A DNA stretch of 64,000 bases from Candidatus Nitrosomarinus catalina (GCF_002156965.1 NZ_CP021324.1:1128681-1192680); one strand, 5' to 3'. Positions 43,638-53,256 are shown, counted from the first letter of the stretch. Numbers and translations: made by a program. The notes: generated by a model not told the origin, from the letters alone.

Positions 43638-44898
43638 GAACAGATTTTGGATCATCAGTTAATTTTTCTAAAGAGATAGTTCCTTCAGTTCCACTTTGCA
43701 TATCTTTTAGAGTTACATTTCCTTGCTCTAATTCTTGTGGGCCAACAATTATAGTAAATCTTGAATGATTAGCAATGTCCATTTGTTTTTTTAGATTTCT
43801 TCCAGCCAAGTCAATATCAGTAGGAATATTGTTTAGTCTTAGCAAAGAAGTAATTGAGTGTGCAACTTTTTGCATTTCATCATTAACATATAGAACTGAA
43901 ACTCTGGAGTGTTCAACTTCTGAAAGAATATTTTGTTCTTGCATAGTTAAAATTATTCTTTCAACACCACCTGCAACACCAGTTGCACCAAGATCATCAC
44001 GATCAAAGGCTTTAGTGAGGGTATCATATCTTCCTCCGCCTGCTAAAGCGCCAAGTTTAGAGTTTTTATCAAATACTTCAAAAACAATTCCAGAGTAATA
44101 ATCTAATCCTCTAACAATTCCAAAGTTAATCCTAACATTAGATACACCTCGATTTTCTAGAGATTCAAATAGAGATTTAATATCATTCCATGATTCAAGT
44201 TGGGACACATCAAATTTAGACTCAATCTCCTTGATTGTCCCCTTAATTTGAGAAAATTCTAAAATTTTTTCTAGATTTTCTTTAGAATATCTATCCTCAA
44301 ATTCTTTAATAATTTCATCTTTAGATTTTTTTGCAATCTTATCTACTGCACGTAACATATCTCCAACTAACTGAGGTTCCTTTGAATCAAAAATTTTGTT
44401 GATGTATGATTCAACAAGATTTCTATGATTAATATCGATTGTAATGTTTTTGAGTAATAATGAATCAAATAGTCTAGACGTTAATTCAATAATTTCGGAT
44501 TCAGATTCTAAATTGGATTTACCATAAATTTCAATATCCCATTGATGAAAATATCGATATCGACCTTTTTGAGGTTCGTCATATCGAAATACACCTCCAA
44601 AACTAGAGATTTTAGCCGGAAGTTTCATAGATTTCTGAGAAGTAGCATATCTCGTAAGACCCATTGTAAAATCAAATCTTAAAGCAATTTCTCTATCACC
44701 TTTATCTTTAAAATAATAAATTTCATCTTTGATTGCAGGTCCAGATTTTGTTTCAAGTGTTGAAAGTAATTCTATTGGTGAAGGATCCATAAATGAAAAA
44801 CCATACAAATTTGAAAGTTGTTTAAAATGGGATCTTATATGCTCAATATTTGCAGTTTCTGAACCTAGAAAATCTTTCATTCCACGTGGTAATTCCAA
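43618..44898 (-). CDS. hisS: Histidyl-tRNA synthetase
   Basis: This is a class II synthetase charging tRNA-His. MELPRGMKDFLG opens the protein. Motif 2 is FRYDEPQKGRYRYFHQWDIEIYG, a span that should bind ATP and the acceptor end. The histidine-A motif is VRGLDYYSGIVFEVFD, and motif 3 is GATGVAGGVERIIL. The anticodon-binding domain occupies the last 100 residues. It is 426 residues, normal for archaea. Confidence 0.94.
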   Translation of the reverse strand: MELPRGMKDFLGSETANIEHIRSHFKQLSNLYGFSFMDPSPIELLSTLETKSGPAIKDEIYYFKDKGDREIALRFDFTMGLTRYATSQKSMKLPAKISSFGGVFRYDEPQKGRYRYFHQWDIEIYGKSNLESESEIIELTSRLFDSLLLKNITIDINHRNLVESYINKIFDSKEPQLVGDMLRAVDKIAKKSKDEIIKEFEDRYSKENLEKILEFSQIKGTIKEIESKFDVSQLESWNDIKSLFESLENRGVSNVRINFGIVRGLDYYSGIVFEVFDKNSKLGALAGGGRYDTLTKAFDRDDLGATGVAGGVERIILTMQEQNILSEVEHSRVSVLYVNDEMQKVAHSITSLLRLNNIPTDIDLAGRNLKKQMDIANHSRFTIIVGPQELEQGNVTLKDMQSGTEGTISLEKLTDDPKSVLSLEML

Positions 44899-44943
44899 GA
44901 TAATTATCTCTTGAAAGATTGTGATTTAGATATTTCTATAACA

Positions 44944-45015
44944 TTAACAGAAATTTTCTTCTAAATCTTGTTCAAGTTCAGGAAAATCATCCCACCAATC
45001 TTTAGTTTCAATCAT
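44944..45015 (-). CDS. Possible 23-residue micro-ORF upstream of hisS
   Basis: An ATG-started frame on the reverse strand encodes an acidic 23-residue peptide with two adjacent tryptophans (KDWWDDFPELEQDLEENFC). It ends 45 bases before hisS. It has no histidines, so a His-attenuator leader is unlikely. The 221-base gap 44899-45119 holds no other frame I can support. The coding evidence is weak. Confidence 0.25.
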   Translation of the reverse strand: MIETKDWWDDFPELEQDLEENFC

Positions 45016-45119
45016 TTCTATTGAAAATGATTTTTCTTAGCTTATAGATCTTTGCAAAATGATATCCACACATCATTAATCTAATTAAAAATAATATAAT
45101 AATCATATGGAGTTAAGAT

Positions 45120-45911
45120 ATGGAAATTAAAATTGGATGTACTGGATGGAGTTATCAAGGATGGTCTGGAACATTTTATCCAAAAAAACTAAGAAATTCT
45201 GAATGGCTAAAATATTACTCACAAATTTTTAGCATTACTGAGATTAATTCAACATTTTATAAAATTCCATCTCAAGAAATTGTTAGAAGATGGAATGTTG
45301 ATACGCCCATACATTTCAAATTTACAGCAAAATTTCCATCAGTTATTACACATAAAAAAAGATTAGTAAACATAGATTCGGAAGTATTTTCATTTTTAAC
45401 ATCACTTTTACCAATTCATGAGAAAATATCAGCGCTAGTTTTACAATTACCACCATCACTAACATTTGATGAAGCAAAACCAAGATTAGAAGAAATGTTT
45501 GATATTTTACCTAAAGATTTTTTGTATCCAATTGAAGGCAGGCACGAATCATGGTTTACAGAAAAGGCTTTAGAATATTTTAAACAAAAAAAATATTGTC
45601 TTGTTTGGAACATGATAGAAGGAGTCAACAATCCAATGCCAATTACATCAAATTATCTTTATCTTAGATTAATTGGAGATAGAAGTATTCCAGATAACCA
45701 ATTTGGTAAAATTAGAAAAGATAAAAGTGAAATAATTAAAAAGTGGGCGCAAAAATTAGTTAAAATTGTAGATATTCCTCTAGCGTTAGTAATGGCTAAT
45801 AATCATTTTGAAGGATTTGGACCTGCAACTGCAAATACCTTAGGAAAAAATTTAGGAATGAGGGAATTGATCTGGGAACAAAAAAAACAAAAAACGTTAG
45901 GAAAATTTTAA
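45120..45911 (+). CDS. DUF72 family protein
   Basis: This is a TIM-barrel-like protein of the DUF72 (YecE) family, starting IKIGCTGWSYQGWSGTFYP, with NSTFYKIPS, FKFTAKFPSVITH and a C-terminal YLYLRLIGDRSIP and MANNHFEGFGPATAN. The conserved residues suggest an enzyme, but its reaction is not known. It is 263 residues and stands alone. Confidence 0.88.
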   Translation: MEIKIGCTGWSYQGWSGTFYPKKLRNSEWLKYYSQIFSITEINSTFYKIPSQEIVRRWNVDTPIHFKFTAKFPSVITHKKRLVNIDSEVFSFLTSLLPIHEKISALVLQLPPSLTFDEAKPRLEEMFDILPKDFLYPIEGRHESWFTEKALEYFKQKKYCLVWNMIEGVNNPMPITSNYLYLRLIGDRSIPDNQFGKIRKDKSEIIKKWAQKLVKIVDIPLALVMANNHFEGFGPATANTLGKNLGMRELIWEQKKQKTLGKF

Positions 45912-45923
45912 AGTTAAATAAAG

Positions 45924-46451
45924 TTATTTTGTAAGACCAATTGCTTCACCAAAATAATATCCTGTAAGAATAGTAATAGTTGACCAAATACAAGACCCAA
46001 TAAAAGTAAACAAAACAAATTTAGGAATTTTCATCTTTAATAATCCTGCAGGAACTGAAATCATTTCTCTCATTACAGGTACAATTCTTCCTATCAAAAC
46101 TGCTTTATCGCCATATTTTTCAAACCAAATTTCTACTCGTTCCAATTTTTTTTCAGTGATTCTAAAATTTTTTAAATATCTCAACAAAACTGTACGTCCA
46201 AGTTTTAATGCAATCAAATAGATAATAGAAGTCCCAAGTGTAGAACCAATTCCACCAAGAAAAATCATTGGAATAATCCCTAATAATGAAATTCCTTGTT
46301 GTGATGCTAAAAATCCAGCTGTAGGGAATACTGCAAGGGTAGGAATTGGAGGAATGACTGTTTCGATTAGCGCTGCAAGAAAAATTCCCTCGTAGAGATG
46401 TTCACCTAAAAAATCTGCAATAAATAAAATGAACGAATCAAAAGGTTCCAT
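45924..46451 (-). CDS. DedA/SNARE-associated (VTT) family membrane protein
   Basis: This 175-residue polytopic protein has FLGEHLYEGIFLAALIETVIPPIPT, GGIGSTLGTSIIYLIALKLG and the DedA core IGRIVPVMREMISVPAGLLKM, where GR-P-R is the signature. Bacterial members flip undecaprenyl phosphate or lipids and support proton-driven transport, so a role in recycling polyprenyl phosphate is reasonable given the glycosyltransferases nearby. That role is inference. Confidence 0.88.
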   Translation of the reverse strand: MEPFDSFILFIADFLGEHLYEGIFLAALIETVIPPIPTLAVFPTAGFLASQQGISLLGIIPMIFLGGIGSTLGTSIIYLIALKLGRTVLLRYLKNFRITEKKLERVEIWFEKYGDKAVLIGRIVPVMREMISVPAGLLKMKIPKFVLFTFIGSCIWSTITILTGYYFGEAIGLTK

Positions 46452-46551
46452 TTCTTTTTTAGAATGAAATCTTACTAAAATACCTCACGAGAGAAAGTTT
46501 AATGAAAAAATGTATTTTTATGCCTATATGCCACAATTGTAAAATTGTAAT

Positions 46552-47715
46552 TTAACTCCAAACTTTTTCTTTGAATGTCCATCTTTTGTTTAACAAAAAA
46601 TTGCCAAATGCAGCAACGCCTACAGCTAAAACCAAAGAAATAGGATAAGATACATTCCATTGATCTACAAGATTGTAAACTATTCCAAGTTGAACTAATG
46701 CACCAATAGAACTGAAGGCAGCAAATTTTCCATACTGAACAATTGTTCTTTTTGCAGAAAAATCTCTGTCTTCAAATGTCCAATATTTGTTTAATAGAAA
46801 GTTAGTGGAAATGGAAAGTATAATTCCAAAAGTAGTTGCATGAAGATACCACATATCAGAATTTAATGCAAAAATCATAGAAGCAAGATAATTAATTGCT
46901 AATCCAGAAGCCCCAACAGTAAAAAATCTTGCAGCTTTTGAAAGAAATTTTACAGAAGTTCGTTTTTCATCTTTTTCAACTGTTTTTCCATATTTGTATA
47001 ATTTCCAAACAGATTTGAAATAATCAAAAATAGTTGAAGAGTCTAGTTTGCTAGAACCCAATTCCCTATCAACAAAGGTATAAGGTACTTCTTCAATTTT
47101 TACGCCTTTTGTTTTAACTAGAATTTCTAAAAGCATTTTGTAACCGAGTGCATCAAATTTTAATCCATCAAGAATATTTTTTTTAAATGCAAAAAACCCA
47201 GACATAGGATCATGGGACTTTATCCCTAAACCCTTTTTTGCAATCAATGTTGCAACCTTGCTCATTATTTTTCTTTTAATTGGCCAACCTTGAATTGAAC
47301 CACCATTAACATATCTTGATGCAATTGCAATATCACATCTAGTTTGTTTAATTGCATCAACTAATTTAGGAATAATGTTTGGGGGATGAGAAAAATCACT
47401 ATCCATCACTACAATTGTATTAGCAGAAGATTCTTGAATTCCATTTAAAATTGCAGAACTTAATCCATTTTTTGCTTTTCGTTTAATTACATTAATTGTG
47501 TGACTTGACTTTTCTTTAATTGAATGAAAATAATCTTCAGCAATTTTTGCAGTATTATCTGGAGAATTATCATCAACAATTATTGTTTCCAGTTTTAGAT
47601 TAGATGGAAAAGATTTCTTAATATGATCTAAAATTCCGCGAATATTCTTTGATTCATTATAAGTAGGTAAAATAATGGAAATTTCAGCGTTATTCAATAT
47701 GACTAATTTTTTCAA
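46552..47715 (-). CDS. Dolichyl-phosphate sugar synthase (GT2) fused to a GtrA membrane domain
   Basis: The first 240 residues form a GT2 transferase of the DPM1 type. Motifs are ISIILPTYNESKNI, IIVDDNSPDNT, VVMDSDFSHPP (DxD) and RYVNGGSIQGWPIKRK. It would transfer mannose or glucose to dolichyl phosphate. Residues 260-387 form a GtrA-like domain of four helices, with the duplicated motif NFLLNKYWTFEDR and NFLLNKRWTFKEK. Fusion of these domains is known in archaea and makes a membrane-anchored synthase. Confidence 0.9.
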   Translation of the reverse strand: MKKLVILNNAEISIILPTYNESKNIRGILDHIKKSFPSNLKLETIIVDDNSPDNTAKIAEDYFHSIKEKSSHTINVIKRKAKNGLSSAILNGIQESSANTIVVMDSDFSHPPNIIPKLVDAIKQTRCDIAIASRYVNGGSIQGWPIKRKIMSKVATLIAKKGLGIKSHDPMSGFFAFKKNILDGLKFDALGYKMLLEILVKTKGVKIEEVPYTFVDRELGSSKLDSSTIFDYFKSVWKLYKYGKTVEKDEKRTSVKFLSKAARFFTVGASGLAINYLASMIFALNSDMWYLHATTFGIILSISTNFLLNKYWTFEDRDFSAKRTIVQYGKFAAFSSIGALVQLGIVYNLVDQWNVSYPISLVLAVGVAAFGNFLLNKRWTFKEKVWS

Positions 47716-47817
47716 ATTGAATTAAAATGTTTAATGTAAAAAATTTCACTTTTTGAGCATCATTAGCCATAATTAGTCGTATTGAGAAAAATTCTAGAAA
47801 ATCAAAGTAGCCCAAAA

Positions 47818-48768
47818 TTATGGTTTGAGAAATACCTTCAAAGTATCAGGTTTTTTTGCATGATTGATTGCATCTTCAAAGTTTTCTAAAGAAAATGTAG
47901 AGTCGATCATAGAATTAACAGATATTTTTCCTGTTGCAAGCGCATCAATAGCGGGTTTGAATAATCCACATCTAGAGCCAATTAATGTAATCTCATTTAT
48001 GATAGTGGGTGTCAAATCAAGATTTTCTCGTGATGCAATAGTTGATTTTAGAACTACGATCCCACGTGGTTTAACAAGTTTCATTGTATCTGTAAATCCT
48101 GAATTACTACCAGTTGCTTCAACTACCAAATCAAATAATTGTTCATCGGTAGATTCGATACCTAATTTTATTTTGATTCCAGATTGAACTAAACCTTCAA
48201 GTTTATTTTCATGTTTACCAAAACATGTAATATTTGAACAGGTCAATTTTATGACTTGAATAATTAATTGTGCTAATCTTCCATCTCCCACTACTGCAAC
48301 ATTCCATTTAGGTTTCAATGATACCTGTTCATTAATTTCAAAAGCAGCAGCTAAAGGTTCAACAAATACAGCCTGCTCATCACTAATTGAATCTGGAATT
48401 ACATGTAAATTTTTTTCAGGTAATGATAGAAGTTCAGCAAAAGCACCATTTCGTTTTAAAATTCCCAACACGGTTCTATTAGAACAATGTCTTTGCAAAC
48501 CTTTTATGCAGGAATCACATTTTTCACAACCAGCATTTATTTCTCCTACAACACGTTTACCAATCATTTCAGGATTATCAGATTTTTCCACAGTTCCAAC
48601 AAATTCATGTCCCAAAATTCCATTGTATTGCATATATCCATCTAAAATTTCTAAATCAGTTCCACAAATTCCTGCTAAATTTACACGAACTAATGTTTCA
48701 TTCAAATCAGGATTAGGATAATTCTTATCTAAAGTAATTTTTTTACCATCAAAAAAAGTTGCTTTCAT
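47818..48768 (-). CDS. Zinc-dependent medium-chain dehydrogenase
   Basis: This is a medium-chain alcohol/glucose/threonine dehydrogenase. GICGTDLEIL and GILGHEFVGTV supply catalytic zinc ligands, and GCEKCDSCIKGLQRHC the structural zinc cysteines. The nucleotide-binding fold has VAVVGDGRLAQLIIQVIKL, a GxGxxG variant (GDGRLA). Length is 316, somewhat shorter than the usual 340. Substrate is unknown. It stands alone with a 102-base upstream gap to the GT2 gene. Confidence 0.88.
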   Translation of the reverse strand: MKATFFDGKKITLDKNYPNPDLNETLVRVNLAGICGTDLEILDGYMQYNGILGHEFVGTVEKSDNPEMIGKRVVGEINAGCEKCDSCIKGLQRHCSNRTVLGILKRNGAFAELLSLPEKNLHVIPDSISDEQAVFVEPLAAAFEINEQVSLKPKWNVAVVGDGRLAQLIIQVIKLTCSNITCFGKHENKLEGLVQSGIKIKLGIESTDEQLFDLVVEATGSNSGFTDTMKLVKPRGIVVLKSTIASRENLDLTPTIINEITLIGSRCGLFKPAIDALATGKISVNSMIDSTFSLENFEDAINHAKKPDTLKVFLKP

Positions 48769-48864
48769 AAAATTATCAAAATAATTGGGATTTTAAAGCA
48801 TTAGTGTTTGAAAAAAGATATTCAAACCACGTAAATTAATAGGCAGATAAATGTAAAACAATGA

Positions 48865-49281
48865 TTGAGTTACAAATTTTTAGATCACTCCACAGATGCA
48901 ATAATTGAAATTAATGCAAAAGACCTCAAAGAAGCATTTTCTACAGCAGCAGATGCTGTCATAAATCTAACATTAGACCAAGATAAAGTTGAAGAAATAG
49001 AAACTAAAGAATTTGTATCTCAAGGAAAAGATCTGTATTACCTATTATTCAGTTGGCTTGAAGAAATTCCATTTATTCTGATAACTGAAGGATTTGCAAT
49101 TAAAAGGCTGGAATTTAATATTGAAATGAATGAAACGTATAAGATTCAAGCAAAGGCATTTGGAGAGAATTTAGACTTGAAGAAGCATAATTTTAAAGTC
49201 GAAATAAAAGCACCTACATTTTATGAAATGATTATCAAAAATGAGGATAAAGTGTACATGAAATTCTTGCTTGACTTGTAG
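48865..49281 (+). CDS. Archease
   Basis: This is a small activator of the RNA ligase RtcB, needed for tRNA splicing and repair. The protein starts YKFLDHSTDAIIEI, close to the DHTADVGI pattern, and ends KAPTFYEMIIKNED, which mirrors the metal-site region. LYYLLFSWLEEIPFIL is the family's core helix. It is 138 residues with a TTG start. RtcB is not in the window. Confidence 0.88.
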   Translation: MSYKFLDHSTDAIIEINAKDLKEAFSTAADAVINLTLDQDKVEEIETKEFVSQGKDLYYLLFSWLEEIPFILITEGFAIKRLEFNIEMNETYKIQAKAFGENLDLKKHNFKVEIKAPTFYEMIIKNEDKVYMKFLLDL

Positions 49282-49357
49282 TTTAGTGAATAATTATTTG
49301 CTATAAAGGGGAAAAAACTATGCTTATTTTTTAAAAGTCAAGTTTCAAATCAATAAT

Positions 49358-50836
49358 ATGAAAATAAAGATTGTAAGCTTAGGAATATTATCACTATTTT
49401 TAATCATGGTAATGCCCGCTTATGCAGAAGTAACTGAATTTTCAATTGAAAAAAGTTTCTACACAAGTGAGGAAGGAATTGTGTTTGTAGGGACAACCAA
49501 TGAAAAAAATACAATGATCAACATAGTAATAGAAAATCCAAATGAAAAAGAAAGTTATTTTATTGGAGCAACATCAGATTCCAATGGAGAATTTAAAACA
49601 ACACCAAAAAATGTTAGTAACTTTTTTTCAGCAATTGGAACATATCAATTTACAGCATTCAGTATTCAAAAATCTGATGGGATTAGCATATCTTTAGAAT
49701 TTGATGGCAACAAAGTTTTAGAGGAAACATTTTCAATTTTAGAATTAAATTCTATTGAGGACAAAATTACAGAAGTAGACAAAACAGTTTCATTTAGTGT
49801 TAGTATTACGGATTCAACATTTACAAATCCAATTTATAGTTTAGAAAATGCACCAACTGGAGCTACAATTGATTCTACAGGACAATTTGTTTGGACTCCA
49901 AGTGCATCACATGGAAATATTGAAGATGTGAATTATGATTTTAATATAATTGTAAATGCAGATGATCAAGAAGATAAAGAAAGTGTTACGATTATTGTAA
50001 AAAAAGCATATGAACAACCAGTAGCTGAACCAGTAGCTGAACCAGTAGCTGAACCAGTAGCTGAACCAGTAGCTGAACCAGTAGCTGAGTCTACAATTGC
50101 TTCCTTTGTTGACACATCAAAAGACCCACAAAGTTATGTGGACAGATACAACAATGAAGAAACATACAAAGAGTGGTTTGATAGTAATTACTCTCAATAT
50201 TCTTCAATTTATCAAGCAGTTGGATTGGAAGAACCATTGCAAATTCCTGCTTCCTTTGTTGACACATCAAAAGACCCACAAAGTTATGTGGACAGATACA
50301 ACAATGAAGAAACATACAAAGAGTGGTTTGATAGTAATTACTCTCAATATTCTTCAATTTATCAAGCAGTTGGATTGGAAGAACCAGAATTTGGGATTTG
50401 TGGACAGGGAACTCTTCTAAATCCTGATGGTGTTTGTGAAATTGTTGTAACAGAATCTATAGAGAAAGAAGGCGGCGGCTGTCTAATTGCAACAGCAGCA
50501 TACGGCTCAGAACTCGCACCCCAAGTTCAGATGCTTAGAGAAATTCGTGACAACCAGTTGATGAACACAGAATCAGGATCTGCATTTATGACAACATTCA
50601 ATGAAGCATACTATTCATTCAGTCCAACAATTGCAGACATGGAACGTGAAAGTCCAGTGTTTAAAGAAATTGTAAAAGCTGGATTGACTCCAATGATTAG
50701 CACGTTATCCATCATGGAAAGTGCTGAAACTGAAAGCGAAGTCTTGGGACTTGGTTTGTCAGTAATTGCATTGAATCTTGGAATGTACATCGGACTTCCA
50801 GCATTTGGTATTGCTGTAATTAGAAGAAGATTCTAA
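49358..50836 (+). CDS. Surface protein with Ig-like domains, PVAE repeats and CFI-box C-terminus
   Basis: This secreted protein begins with a signal peptide, ILSLFLIMVMPAYAE. Two beta-rich domains follow (about 25-130 and 130-225), the second like a putative-Ig domain (NAPTGATIDSTGQFVWTP). Next come six PVAE repeats (221-244) and two identical 46-residue units starting ASFVDTSKDPQSYVDRYNN, separated by a short linker. The C-terminal part has CLIATAAYGSELAPQVQMLR, the CFI-box domain of thaumarchaeal surface proteins, then a hydrophobic helix and the basic end RRRF. It is probably an anchored envelope or adhesion protein. The charge arrangement suggests membrane anchoring, with processing unknown. 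Confidence 0.88.
   Translation: MKIKIVSLGILSLFLIMVMPAYAEVTEFSIEKSFYTSEEGIVFVGTTNEKNTMINIVIENPNEKESYFIGATSDSNGEFKTTPKNVSNFFSAIGTYQFTAFSIQKSDGISISLEFDGNKVLEETFSILELNSIEDKITEVDKTVSFSVSITDSTFTNPIYSLENAPTGATIDSTGQFVWTPSASHGNIEDVNYDFNIIVNADDQEDKESVTIIVKKAYEQPVAEPVAEPVAEPVAEPVAEPVAESTIASFVDTSKDPQSYVDRYNNEETYKEWFDSNYSQYSSIYQAVGLEEPLQIPASFVDTSKDPQSYVDRYNNEETYKEWFDSNYSQYSSIYQAVGLEEPEFGICGQGTLLNPDGVCEIVVTESIEKEGGGCLIATAAYGSELAPQVQMLREIRDNQLMNTESGSAFMTTFNEAYYSFSPTIADMERESPVFKEIVKAGLTPMISTLSIMESAETESEVLGLGLSVIALNLGMYIGLPAFGIAVIRRRF
50018..50089 (+). repeat. Six tandem 12-base repeats encoding PVAE
   Basis: Six copies of CCAGTAGCTGAA run in frame; the last ends in G instead of A. Near-perfect copies suggest recent slippage, and the copy number may vary between strains. 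Confidence 0.95.
50099..50386 (+). repeat. 138-base perfect direct repeat (two copies, 150-base period)
   Basis: Units at 50099-50236 and 50249-50386 appear identical base for base by eye, with 12 bases between them. Each encodes 46 residues. The identity extends to third codon positions, so the copy is very recent or kept alike by gene conversion. Confidence 0.93.
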
Positions 50837-50874
50837 AAGTTAACTTTTAATCCGAATGTTTTTTCATTAATAAT

Positions 50875-51021
50875 ATGGGAAAATTAGCAAGAAATTTACG
50901 AATTTGTGGAGATTGTGGAATTGCATATACTTCTGTAAGTTTTACAAAATACATTGATCAATGCCCAATTTGTAAATCAAGAAGATTCGAACCGATTCCA
51001 ATCAAAACATTAGATGAGTAG
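50875..51021 (+). CDS. Small zinc-ribbon protein
   Basis: This 48-residue basic protein has two CxxC knuckles, CGDC near residue 11 and CPIC near residue 30, so it probably folds around one zinc ion. It starts MGKLARNLRI. Function is not recognised; size and charge suit a nucleic-acid or ribosome-associated protein. It lies between the surface protein and thioredoxin genes. Confidence 0.75.
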   Translation: MGKLARNLRICGDCGIAYTSVSFTKYIDQCPICKSRRFEPIPIKTLDE

Positions 51022-51064
51022 TGTTTAAAGTAGATTTTTTAAGAGAAGCAAATTTTGTTATTTA

Positions 51065-51466
51065 TTGTCAGAAGATCCGGAAATAGCAAAAATTATGCAA
51101 AAAAAATTAGATGCCATGATTAATCAAAAGCCTGAACCAAAAATTGAGCCTGGAATAATAGATTTGAACAGTTCAAATTTTGATCAAATTATTTCAGCAG
51201 AAACTCCAACATTAGTAGATTTTTGGGCTGAATGGTGTGGACCATGTAAATCAATGCATCCAATATTTGAAAGTCTTGAAAAACAATATCCAAAAATAAA
51301 ATTTGCAAGAGTCAATGTTGATCAAAATCAAAACATATCAATGAAATTTTCAGTTCAATCAATTCCAACATTTATCATGTTCAAATCAGGACAAATTATT
51401 GATAAAATGATGGGTGCAGTAGGTGCACCTGGAATTCATATGATTTGTAAAAAACACTCAAACTAG
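51065..51466 (+). CDS. Thioredoxin (with N-terminal extension)
   Basis: This is a thiol-disulfide oxidoreductase. The active site WAEWCGPCKSMHP lies near residue 62, and the cis-proline loop QSIPTFIMF follows. A charged extension of about 35 residues precedes the fold. Total length is 133 and the start is TTG. Its last 4 bases overlap the convergent infB gene. Confidence 0.92.
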   Translation: MSEDPEIAKIMQKKLDAMINQKPEPKIEPGIIDLNSSNFDQIISAETPTLVDFWAEWCGPCKSMHPIFESLEKQYPKIKFARVNVDQNQNISMKFSVQSIPTFIMFKSGQIIDKMMGAVGAPGIHMICKKHSN

Positions 51467-53244
51467 TAACCGTACATAGGTTCTATTTCACGTTGAAGTC
51501 TAACTATCTCAGTAAAAATTTCCTGTTCTTCACTACTTAACTTGTGTAAAAATTTGTTTAGTATTTTTTTTGCTTCAGGTGATGGAGGAAATGTATAATA
51601 CACATCTTCTTCAAATATTTGTCTGCCTATTGTAACATCTTTAACAGAACATGCAACTTCATCTCCAGTTTTTGCAGAAGATACAGTTTTTTTATCAAGT
51701 TGGAGTTGGTGAATAATTCCAACTTTTCTTCCAGACATATTCATAAATGGAATTTTATGTTTTAAATTACCAACATCAATGCGAACACCAAAAACTGCAG
51801 GATTGTTATTACGAAATACCATTCCTTTCATAAATGTAAATTTAGAAATTGGTGTTAATTCAGCAAACATTGCATCTTCTTCATTTGCCGAATCCTCCTC
51901 AACCCAAGCGTTGTAATTGTCAATTAGACTGTAAATTACTTTGTCCTCAAATAATTTGATATGACTTGTTTCGGATTCTTCTAGTGCATCAGGCAATATC
52001 TTAACATTAAATGCTAAAACAATTCCAAGATGTCTATCTTTTTCTTTGATAGCTTTAGCTTCGATAACATCGCGTCTATTTACTGGGCCAATGTCAGCTT
52101 TTGCTACTGGAACTTGAGAACGTTTTAACATCTCAACAATAGCCTCAAGTGAGCCTATGGTATCACATTTTAAAATAATTCCATTAGTTTCTGTATCAAT
52201 AAACATAGATTGCATCTCAGATTCTATGAGTTTAGTAAATTTTTCAATTTCAGCATCATTTTTTGCAACGTAAAGAGTACTTCCAGGAAGAACGCCTTCA
52301 AGTTCAGGTGATGCAATTTTTAGACCAGCAGCTGCATCAACCTGAGGAACTGGTTTGAATTTATCTCTAGGATCTCTCATTTCGTCAAGAGGTTTTGGCA
52401 AAAGTAATGCCTTAGGTTTAGTAACAATTACAGCATCACGTTTTGCTACAACAATACTATTTTCCTTTTTAATAGTTCCATCAATTAAAATAATATTGGC
52501 AGTTTGTCCTAACCCAACTTCATCTTTGACTTCTAAAACAATTCCACGTGGTTCTTTTTCTTCTTGGTCTAATCTTTTTTGCAAATATTGTTGAGTTAGT
52601 CCAACTAAAACACTTAGTAATTCAGGAATTCCGACACCAGAACGTGCAGAAATTGGAACAATAGCAATTTCTGATTTAAAATCTTCAACACGGTAAAATG
52701 CTTCTGATTTGTATCCCAAAATTGACAACGTACCCACTACATCGTAGATTTTTTGATCTAAGTCCGTTTGAATGGATGCGTCTTGTTCTTTAATTGCTTG
52801 GGAAATAAACTTGGTTTCAGATTTTCGCCATCCAGAAATTTGATCACATTTGTTTAATGCAACTACAAATGGAACTTTTCTACTTTGTAAAATTTTTAGA
52901 CTTTCATTAGTTTGTGGTTGAAATCCTCGATTTACATCAACTACTAAAATTGCAATATCAGCAGCTGAACCCCCACGAGAACGTAAATTTGTAAAAACCT
53001 CGTGACCCGGTGTATCGATTACTAACAATCCAGGTACTTTGTTTTCGGATTGTTCTAATTTTTTGTATAAAGGTCCGCATGTATCTTTGATGGTTTCAGT
53101 TGGAAGAAAACTTGCACCGATATGTTGAGTAATTCCACCTGCCTCTCTACCTTGTACACCCGTACCGCGAATTCTATCTAAAAGAGATGTTTTACCAGAG
53201 TCTACGTGACCAAGAACTGCAACTATGGGCTGACGAATTTGCAA
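51463..53244 (-). CDS. infB: Translation initiation factor aIF5B (IF2-like)
   Basis: This GTPase joins ribosomal subunits at initiation. The G domain has GHVDSGKTSLLDRIRGT (P loop), IDTPGHEVF, and NKCD. Domain II and the C-terminal domains follow, ending QREIEPMYGY. It is 593 residues, the archaeal length, without an intein. The TTG start is supported by a GAGTGAT Shine-Dalgarno at 53250-53256, which overlaps the ndk stop. It is the last gene of the L7Ae operon. Confidence 0.95.
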   Translation of the reverse strand: MQIRQPIVAVLGHVDSGKTSLLDRIRGTGVQGREAGGITQHIGASFLPTETIKDTCGPLYKKLEQSENKVPGLLVIDTPGHEVFTNLRSRGGSAADIAILVVDVNRGFQPQTNESLKILQSRKVPFVVALNKCDQISGWRKSETKFISQAIKEQDASIQTDLDQKIYDVVGTLSILGYKSEAFYRVEDFKSEIAIVPISARSGVGIPELLSVLVGLTQQYLQKRLDQEEKEPRGIVLEVKDEVGLGQTANIILIDGTIKKENSIVVAKRDAVIVTKPKALLLPKPLDEMRDPRDKFKPVPQVDAAAGLKIASPELEGVLPGSTLYVAKNDAEIEKFTKLIESEMQSMFIDTETNGIILKCDTIGSLEAIVEMLKRSQVPVAKADIGPVNRRDVIEAKAIKEKDRHLGIVLAFNVKILPDALEESETSHIKLFEDKVIYSLIDNYNAWVEEDSANEEDAMFAELTPISKFTFMKGMVFRNNNPAVFGVRIDVGNLKHKIPFMNMSGRKVGIIHQLQLDKKTVSSAKTGDEVACSVKDVTIGRQIFEEDVYYTFPPSPEAKKILNKFLHKLSSEEQEIFTEIVRLQREIEPMYGY

Positions 53245-53249
53245 ATCAT

Positions 53250-53256
53250 ATCACTC
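53250..53256 (-). promoter_or_regulatory. Shine-Dalgarno of infB that supports a TTG start
   Basis: GAGTGAT lies 5 bases before the TTG at 53244 and covers the ndk stop codon. An upstream ATG in between is out of frame. Confidence 0.6.

Noticed and set aside
49981..50400. CRISPR-like repetition
   Set aside because: The repeats are in-frame coding repeats without regular spacers of 30-40 bases, and no cas genes are near.
50091..50420. Open frames on both strands across the 138-base repeats
   Set aside because: They are alternate frames of the surface-protein repeat, with no start context or conserved motif of their own.
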